A stretch of DNA of 64,000 nucleotides from Nitrospirota bacterium. GTDB lineage: Bacteria; Nitrospirota; Nitrospiria; Nitrospirales; Nitrospiraceae. Positions 59,063 to 64,000 of the stretch are shown one piece after another. The notes beneath the pieces were generated by a model that did no database searches, was not told the DNA's origin, and saw only the letters and a program-made list of their open reading frames with translations. The stretch's first letter is position 1; each line of letters begins with the position of its first letter. A program made the translations under genes and the position numbers. Location of the stretch: positions 98,241 through 162,240 of the forward strand of contig JACRLR010000067.1 of NCBI GenBank assembly GCA_016219645.1. Reading direction: 5' to 3'.

Positions 59063-60625
59063 CTAGACGGCCCCCCTGGTGGAGCGTATCAGATCCAGAT
59101 TGTCGGTGAATAACTCTCGAATATCGTGAATGCCGAGCGCCACCATCGCCATGCGATCGAGCCCCAATCCCCATGCAATCACTGGAACGCTCACGCCCAG
59201 TGGAATGGTGACCTCAGACCGTAGCAGCCCGGCTCCTCCCAGCTCCATCCATCCGAGCTTCGGGTGGCGCACGTGCAGCTCGACCGAGGGTTCGGTAAAA
59301 GGAAAGTAGGCCGGAAGAAATTTGACTTCTTTGGCCTGCGCGACTTCACGGGCAAAGAGATTCAGCAGGCCGAGCAACGTGCGAAAGTTGATGTCTTCGC
59401 CGAGCACGATCCCTTCTATCTGGAAGAAATCAGTCGCGTGAGTCGCATCCACCTGATCGTAGCGAAAACACCGGGCGATGGAAAAATACTTTCCCGGCAC
59501 ATCCGGTTGAGCCGCCAACGTATGGGCCGAGACGGCAGTTCCCTGGCTCCGCAAGACCAGCCGGCACGCGCGCTCCGCGTTGAACAGATAGTTCCAGCCG
59601 GTTGAACCGGTTTCACCGCCACGCTGGTGCGCTTGTGCGACCCTGGACAAGAACGGCTCCTCAATCGAAGAGGCATGAGTCGGTTCCTTGACAAAGTAGA
59701 CGTCGTGGATGTCGCGTGCCGGATGGAACTGCGGCATGAAGAGGGCGTCCATGTTCCAGAACTCGGTTTCCACGAGAGAGCCCCGCATTTCCTGAAATCC
59801 CATGCTCACGAGTTTGGTCTTGACGGTATCGAGGAACTCGCGATAGGGATGCCTTTTGCCCGGAGCAATGCGCGGCGCGCGGAGACTGATCGTGTACTTA
59901 CGGAAACGCTTCGTCCGCCAGCTCCCGTCTTTCAGCAATTCGGGCGTGAGCTGGGAGACTTCCGCTGCAGTCCCTTGCCGGGAGAGCTGCTGGGCGGCTT
60001 CTATGCCGGCATCGGACAGCTTGAACGATCTGGTCACCCGATCATCGATACGGAAGGGTTCCCGCGCGTTCCCCCGCTTGACGGAGTGGTCTTGAATGAC
60101 CTGCTGTTGTGCCGTGGGAAATGCCTGCAGATCTCGCGGCGCTCCACGGAGCTGCTGCAGCAGTCCCCGCATCGCTTCCGCCGTCTGGCTCGGCCGGCCG
60201 GTCGCTTCGACACAGCCGCCTTGAATGATCAGGAGCGCGCCCTCTTTCTTGAGGCGTCCGATCGCACCGCTCACATCCTCCGGTTCAAGTCCTTCCCGGG
60301 ATTGAATGTCTTGAATGGTCAGCCGCTTGCCTGTTTTAGCCGCATCGCGAGCCGCAGACAGCACCCGCTCGATCGGCGAGTACTTTTCAAAGTAGAGTTC
60401 GCCGATTTTGGTGAGCGAGACATTCGGTGTCACGGTCTCGGTATCGACGGTGAGTAATGATTTGGCGAGTAACCATTCGATTGCCATGCTCAACTGCGAA
60501 GGTTCCAACCCGGTGGACTGCGACAACTGTTCCGTTCGAAGCACCGCGTCGGGCTTCGCCACAAAGGTCGAAAGTACTTTGACTTCCAGGGGGTGCAGGC
60601 TATCGATGAGGGAAGAAATATCCAC
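59063..60625 (-). CDS. pheS: Phenylalanyl-tRNA synthetase alpha subunit, archaeal type
   Basis: 520 residues, against about 330-350 in typical bacteria. The first 210 residues are winged-helix-like DNA/RNA-binding modules (VLSTFVAKPDAVLRTEQLSQ; RLTIQDIQSREGLEPEDVSG), as in archaeal and eukaryotic PheS. The class-II core follows: GFQEMRGSLVETEFWNMDAL, FSIARCFRYDQVDATHATDF (motif 2), WMELGGAGLLRSEVTIPLG and LGLDRMAMVALGIHDIRELF (motif 3), ending TDNLDLIRS. Paired with an equally archaeal-like pheT. Confidence 0.94.
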   Translation of the reverse strand: MDISSLIDSLHPLEVKVLSTFVAKPDAVLRTEQLSQSTGLEPSQLSMAIEWLLAKSLLTVDTETVTPNVSLTKIGELYFEKYSPIERVLSAARDAAKTGKRLTIQDIQSREGLEPEDVSGAIGRLKKEGALLIIQGGCVEATGRPSQTAEAMRGLLQQLRGAPRDLQAFPTAQQQVIQDHSVKRGNAREPFRIDDRVTRSFKLSDAGIEAAQQLSRQGTAAEVSQLTPELLKDGSWRTKRFRKYTISLRAPRIAPGKRHPYREFLDTVKTKLVSMGFQEMRGSLVETEFWNMDALFMPQFHPARDIHDVYFVKEPTHASSIEEPFLSRVAQAHQRGGETGSTGWNYLFNAERACRLVLRSQGTAVSAHTLAAQPDVPGKYFSIARCFRYDQVDATHATDFFQIEGIVLGEDINFRTLLGLLNLFAREVAQAKEVKFLPAYFPFTEPSVELHVRHPKLGWMELGGAGLLRSEVTIPLGVSVPVIAWGLGLDRMAMVALGIHDIRELFTDNLDLIRSTRGAV

Positions 60626-60637
60626 CCGAGAGGCCTA

Positions 60638-61339
60638 TCAGTGAGCGGAGACGCGCTTCGGCGTCCTGGAGGAATGTTGGCCGGCTGCGCGCATGGCCGC
60701 GATCGTCTCGGCATAGTTCTGACTGGAGAAGATGGCTGACCCTGCAACCAGGACATCAGCTCCTGCAGCTAACACTTGAGCCACGTTGTCGATCTTCAGG
60801 CCTCCGTCCACTTCGAGCAATGCGTGACTTTCAGCCCGATCGATCATGGCACGAGCCGAAGAAATCTTCGGGAGACAGGAGGCGATAAACTGTTGACCTC
60901 CGAAGCCGGGATTGACCGACATGATCAGGACCATATCGACCTCGGGGAGAATTTCCATGATTGTATTGAGCGAGGTGGCAGGATTCAGGGTCACCCCGGC
61001 CTTGACGCCTCGCTCCTTGATCGATTGTACTGTGCGATGGAGATGTGGACAGGCTTCCACGTGAACCGTGAGATAATCGGCTCCCGCCTCGGCGAAATCC
61101 GCAATAAAGGCATCGGCGTTCGTGATCATGAGGTGGACGTCGAGGGGTAACTTGGTGACTTTTCTGAGCGCCGCCACGATCGGCGGTCCGATGGTCAAAT
61201 TCGGGACGAAATGCCCGTCCATGACATCAATGTGCAGGAAGTCGGCCCCCGCACGTTCCACTGCCGCCACTTCGTCGGCCAGTCTGGCAAAGTCAGCAGC
61301 TAAGATCGAAGGCGCAATGAGAGTGGAGCGTGCCATCAT
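60638..61339 (-). CDS. rpe: Ribulose-phosphate 3-epimerase
   Basis: 233 residues, TIM barrel. IAPSILAADFARLADEVAAV, the metal-site histidines in FLHIDVMDGHFVPNLTIGPP and PLDVHLMITNADAF, NPGFGGQQFIASCLPKI and LEVDGGLKIDNVAQVLAAGA are all present. Pentose-phosphate and Calvin-cycle-type sugar interconversion. Two adjacent ATGs start the gene; it overlaps the rsmB stop by one base and ends 12 bp before pheS, making fmt-rsmB-rpe-pheS-pheT a likely operon. Confidence 0.96.
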   Translation of the reverse strand: MMARSTLIAPSILAADFARLADEVAAVERAGADFLHIDVMDGHFVPNLTIGPPIVAALRKVTKLPLDVHLMITNADAFIADFAEAGADYLTVHVEACPHLHRTVQSIKERGVKAGVTLNPATSLNTIMEILPEVDMVLIMSVNPGFGGQQFIASCLPKISSARAMIDRAESHALLEVDGGLKIDNVAQVLAAGADVLVAGSAIFSSQNYAETIAAMRAAGQHSSRTPKRVSAH

Positions 61340-62751
61340 CAGACCTTCCTCAGCCGCGCTGCGTAAAAGCCGTCCATCGAGTACCGGTTTCCCATTGTTG
61401 AGAGGGCGCCTCGTTCAGTGACGAACCCCTGCGCCGCGGGCAATAACCATGAGACGACGGATTCGCACTGGAACTCCTCATGGGCACGGCAGAATCGCTC
61501 GATGACGTCTTCGTTTTCTTCCGGTTCCGTCGAGCAGGTACTATAGACCAGCACCCCGCCGGGCCGCAAGCATGGGGCAACCGCTTTGAGGATTTGACAT
61601 TGGAGCGATTGATGTCGTGGGAGGACCTGCTCGCCCTTCCGCCACTTCGCTTCCGGATGTCGCCGCAATACACCGAGCCCGCTGCAAGGCGCATCCACCA
61701 ATATTCGATCCACAAATGGTTCACCGACTCTAGCCTTCGTCGCGGGAATCCATTCATGTCGCTGTCGAATATCGCCGAGAATCGGCACGACAATCCGAAC
61801 TCCGAGTCGATGACAATTGCTTCGCAGCAGATCCAGACGGGCTCCTTTTCGGTCAACGGCGTAGATGATCCCCTTGTTCTGCATCAGATCGGCCAGATGG
61901 GTCGATTTTCCTCCCGGCGCCGCGCAGGCATCGAGGACGATGTCACCGGGCTGAGGATCGAGAAGAGGGGGAATCAGCTGTGCTGCTTCGTCTTCAACAT
62001 AAAAAGCCCCTTCCTGAAATCCCGGGAGAGAGGGCACAGGGGCTCCCTCTTCAATCACGATACCGAACGGACTTACGCTGGTCGGCTTGGCCGCAATACC
62101 GGCCCGTGTAAATTTTTCAAGGAGTACGCCCCTGGTCGTGATCAGCTGATTCACTCGAAGTGTCATCGGAGGCGCAAGGCTGACTCCTTCGCAGGCTGCT
62201 TCCGCAGTCACCAGGCCCAGACGTTCCACCCATCGGCGACTGAGCCAGTCTGGAATTGAGTACCGCACAGCAAGGGCGTGATCGGGATGATGATCCATGC
62301 TCGGCCAGGGCTGAGGCGTATGGCGCAAGAGCCCGCGCAAGACCGCATTGACAAAGCTGCTCCAGTCCCGCCCAACTGTGCCAGCAAAGATTCTGGCCAG
62401 GTTGACCGATTCGTTGACTGCAGCAGACTGGGGGATACGATCGAGGAAGAGGAGTTGATAGGCGCCAAGCCGGAGCAGCATCTGTACGACAACAGGAAGG
62501 CGGGGAAGTGGCTTATCCAGAACCGGCTCAAGTCGCCAGTCGATGGTCGCAAGCCGCCGCAAGACACCATAGGTGAGCTCCATCGTGAGAGCCCGTTCCC
62601 TACTGTCGAATGAGCATCGCGCAAGGACACGATCCAACAGAACATCGACCCCCTCCTCACTCTTAACCGACTCCACCAGCAACGAAAGGGCGACCGTACG
62701 GGCTGATGGTGCGGTCTGGGTAATGAATGGGGATCGAGCACCAGAAGCCAT
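61339..62751 (-). CDS. rsmB: 16S rRNA (cytosine-5) methyltransferase RsmB
   Basis: About 470 residues. N-terminal NusB-like helical domain (SARTVALSLLVESVKSEEGV; LTMELTYGVLRRLATIDWRL), then the Rossmann methyltransferase: IVLDACAAPGGKSTHLADLM (SAM site), LVDAPCSGLGVLRRHPEAKW (motif IV cysteine) and YSTCSTEPEENEDVI (catalytic motif VI cysteine). The frame opens to 62808, but those extra 19 codons are read from repeat P3 (NKPDRPNRPDRP), so I place the start at 62751. Confidence 0.92.
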   Translation of the reverse strand: MASGARSPFITQTAPSARTVALSLLVESVKSEEGVDVLLDRVLARCSFDSRERALTMELTYGVLRRLATIDWRLEPVLDKPLPRLPVVVQMLLRLGAYQLLFLDRIPQSAAVNESVNLARIFAGTVGRDWSSFVNAVLRGLLRHTPQPWPSMDHHPDHALAVRYSIPDWLSRRWVERLGLVTAEAACEGVSLAPPMTLRVNQLITTRGVLLEKFTRAGIAAKPTSVSPFGIVIEEGAPVPSLPGFQEGAFYVEDEAAQLIPPLLDPQPGDIVLDACAAPGGKSTHLADLMQNKGIIYAVDRKGARLDLLRSNCHRLGVRIVVPILGDIRQRHEWIPATKARVGEPFVDRILVDAPCSGLGVLRRHPEAKWRKGEQVLPRHQSLQCQILKAVAPCLRPGGVLVYSTCSTEPEENEDVIERFCRAHEEFQCESVVSWLLPAAQGFVTERGALSTMGNRYSMDGFYAARLRKV

Positions 62752-62764
62752 AGAAGACGAACCT

Positions 62765-62854
62765 GGTCTGTCTGGTCTGTTCGGTCTGTCTGGTTTGTTT
62801 GGTTGCATGAGAGTAATCAGAAGGACCAGACAGACGAGAGAGACTAGACAGACC
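62765..62854. repeat. Palindromic GGTCTGTCTG-type repeat (P3)
   Basis: Left arm GGTCTGTCTGGTCTGTTC followed by GGTCTGTCTGGTTTG; right arm GGACCAGACAGACGAG then GACTAGACAGACC. Lies between fmt and rsmB within an operon. Read on the minus strand it codes a short Pro-Asp-Arg-Pro repeat that extends the rsmB frame. Confidence 0.7.
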
Positions 62855-62855
62855 T

Positions 62856-63803
62856 TTAGACGAGAGCTGTTCCCCCTAGCTGCATTCCAGTGGCAACGGG
62901 ATGGCCTGACAAGTATTGAGATACGGCCATGCGACGACTATTAGCCGGCTGCAACTCCATCACGGCAAGGACTCCTTCCCCAGTGGAGACGTGAATCGCT
63001 TCGGTTGTCACGGCGATGATCGTACCAGGAGGTCTTGTCACAGGCCCTGGAAGCGCTCGCGCATGCCAGATCACCCAACGGTCACCTCCCGCTACGGTTG
63101 TATAGGCTCCGGGCCAGGGAGAGAGGCCGCGGACCCGGTTGGCCAGAGCCGTCGCCGGCAAAGCCCAATCAATCACACCATCTTCCTTTTTCAGCAGCGG
63201 CGCCAGGGTTGCGCGTGAAGGATCTTGCGGTCGTGGCACGAGGGTACCGGCCTTGACTCGGACAATCGTTTCGACCAGCAGTCTGCCTCCAAGCTCAGCC
63301 AGTCGGGGCGAGAGGGTGCCGGCGGTATCGTCTGGCGTAATGGGGATGGCCTCTTGGAGTAACATCGCGCCGGTATCCATTCCCTCATCCATGAGCATGG
63401 TCGTAATACCTGTTTCCGTTTCGCCGTTGATGATGGCCCACTGGATCGGACCAGCCCCGCGATACTTGGGAAGAAGGGAGCCATGCACATTGACACAGCC
63501 GAGTGGGGGAAGCGAGAGGATAGCCGGAGGCAGGATACGTCCGAACGCTGCGACCGCAATCAGGTCCGGTTTCCACCCGGCGAGAGTCTGGAGGAATTCA
63601 GGATCCTTCATCTTCAGCGGCTGGAGCAGAGGAATCTTCGCTCCTTGGGCCAGCAGTTTTACCGGAGACGGCGTGAGGACCTGCCCGCGCCCTTTCGGAC
63701 GATCCGGTTGCGTGACGATACCAACAACGGAATCGTCCGATTTCAACAGGGCATCAAGAGAGGTCGCCGCAAAATCCGGAGTGCCCATGAAGACAATTCG
63801 CAT
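62856..63803 (-). CDS. fmt: Methionyl-tRNA formyltransferase
   Basis: 315 residues. MRIVFMGTPDFAATSLDALL start, formyl-transfer site VNVHGSLLPKYRGAGPIQWA and EGMDTGAMLLQEAIPI, plus the C-terminal OB-like domain (RVRGLSPWPGAYTTV). Formylates initiator Met-tRNA. def, its usual neighbour, is not upstream; instead an insertion sequence begins about 55 bp away. First gene of the minus-strand translation operon. Confidence 0.97.
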   Translation of the reverse strand: MRIVFMGTPDFAATSLDALLKSDDSVVGIVTQPDRPKGRGQVLTPSPVKLLAQGAKIPLLQPLKMKDPEFLQTLAGWKPDLIAVAAFGRILPPAILSLPPLGCVNVHGSLLPKYRGAGPIQWAIINGETETGITTMLMDEGMDTGAMLLQEAIPITPDDTAGTLSPRLAELGGRLLVETIVRVKAGTLVPRPQDPSRATLAPLLKKEDGVIDWALPATALANRVRGLSPWPGAYTTVAGGDRWVIWHARALPGPVTRPPGTIIAVTTEAIHVSTGEGVLAVMELQPANSRRMAVSQYLSGHPVATGMQLGGTALV

Positions 63804-63859
63804 ACTATCGCTTTAGCATTGCAGGTGGGCGAATGCAACTCGGAGCCACGGGCGTTGGC

Positions 63860-64000
63860 TGTAATCCCAAAATGATAATGTCCGCTTTCGCCAAGATAGA
63901 AATGTCCTCTTCACTGATAGACTGCCCGCCCTCACAAGGAGGGCCGGATGGTCAGAGAGGACAGGGTCATCATGAGTGTGAAGGAACTCAGGCGGATGGC
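63860..64000 (+). mobile_element. Left end of an insertion sequence (ISNCY-like)
   Basis: TGTAATCCCAAAATGATAA is a plausible terminal sequence, and the word ATAATGTCC (63875-63883) recurs as GAAATGTCC (63899-63907), 24 bp apart, typical of transposase-binding sites near IS ends. The transposase gene starts inside. The element continues beyond the window. Confidence 0.5.
63948..64000 (+). CDS. Transposase, N-terminal fragment at the window edge
   Basis: ATG at 63948 behind AAGGAGG gives MVREDRVIMSVKELRRM before the edge. VIMSVKELRRM resembles the start of ISNCY-type transposases, in which an HTH follows directly. Only 17 residues are visible, so the family assignment is tentative. Confidence 0.6.
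   Translation, partial: MVREDRVIMSVKELRRM

Overview
The window looks like a chromosomal segment of a Gram-negative bacterium of the Nitrospirota, most likely a Nitrospira. This is a judgement from gene content and protein style (outer-membrane lipoprotein Pal, RND pumps, archaeal-type phenylalanyl-tRNA synthetase beside infC-rpmI-rplT, three-gene methionine salvage block); no search was run. There is no rRNA, CRISPR array or prophage. Two RNA genes are clear: tmRNA (ssrA) and tRNA-Val(GAC).

Layout. 1-7.4 kb is housekeeping: obg (cut by the edge), rpmA, rplU, a 48-residue membrane peptide, pal, a PilZ protein, msrA, methionine salvage genes mtnC-mtnD-mtnB, ttcA and a low-molecular-weight phosphatase. 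7.5-11.4 kb holds a zinc metallopeptidase fused by a 4-bp overlap to a D-Ala-D-Ala-ligase-like ATP-grasp enzyme, a small outer-membrane barrel, an unknown protein and gpmA. 11.7-17.5 kb is a run of redox and detoxification genes: NmrA-like, pirin, FrnE/DsbA-like, two VOC proteins, an NTF2-like protein and a Rieske-flavodoxin fusion.

17.8-43.1 kb is the most interesting part. A triple-GAF sigma-54 activator (19170-21764) lies next to three loci that each carry tandem 18-bp palindromes of the form STGCCGA-N4-TCGGCAS followed about 110-130 bp later by a GG-N10-GC sigma-54 promoter with a shared TGCCAT end. One site precedes a cluster of small envelope proteins, a methyltransferase and a TerB/Coq4-like protein (22.0-25.8 kb). 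One precedes a TetR-MFP-RND cassette that looks acquired (26.3-31.2 kb, with its own sigma-70 promoter and two TetR operators). One precedes an eight-gene export operon: STAS protein, tripartite RND pump, and an HlyD-ABC-permease-permease exporter (31.4-43.1 kb). My reading is a previously unlinked sigma-54 envelope/efflux stress regulon.

43.2-53.6 kb carries nitroreductase, SDR, RidA and AlkA genes, a ferredoxin-MBL fusion with a BT1-like transporter, ssrA, a SUMF1-like protein, an aquaporin with an altered selectivity residue, an orphan Fis-type regulator, HU and PPK2. 53.7-63.8 kb is translation: tRNA-Val, thrS, infC (ATC start), rpmI, rplT, then on the other strand fmt, rsmB, rpe, pheS and pheT. 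An IS transposase begins at the right edge.

Two families of non-coding palindromic repeats are scattered through the window: seven MITE-like elements with GGATGCTSAAAAAGTCC-type ends (some of which supply the stop codon of the neighbouring gene), and three hairpins made of degenerate GGTCTGTCTG units placed inside or beside operons.
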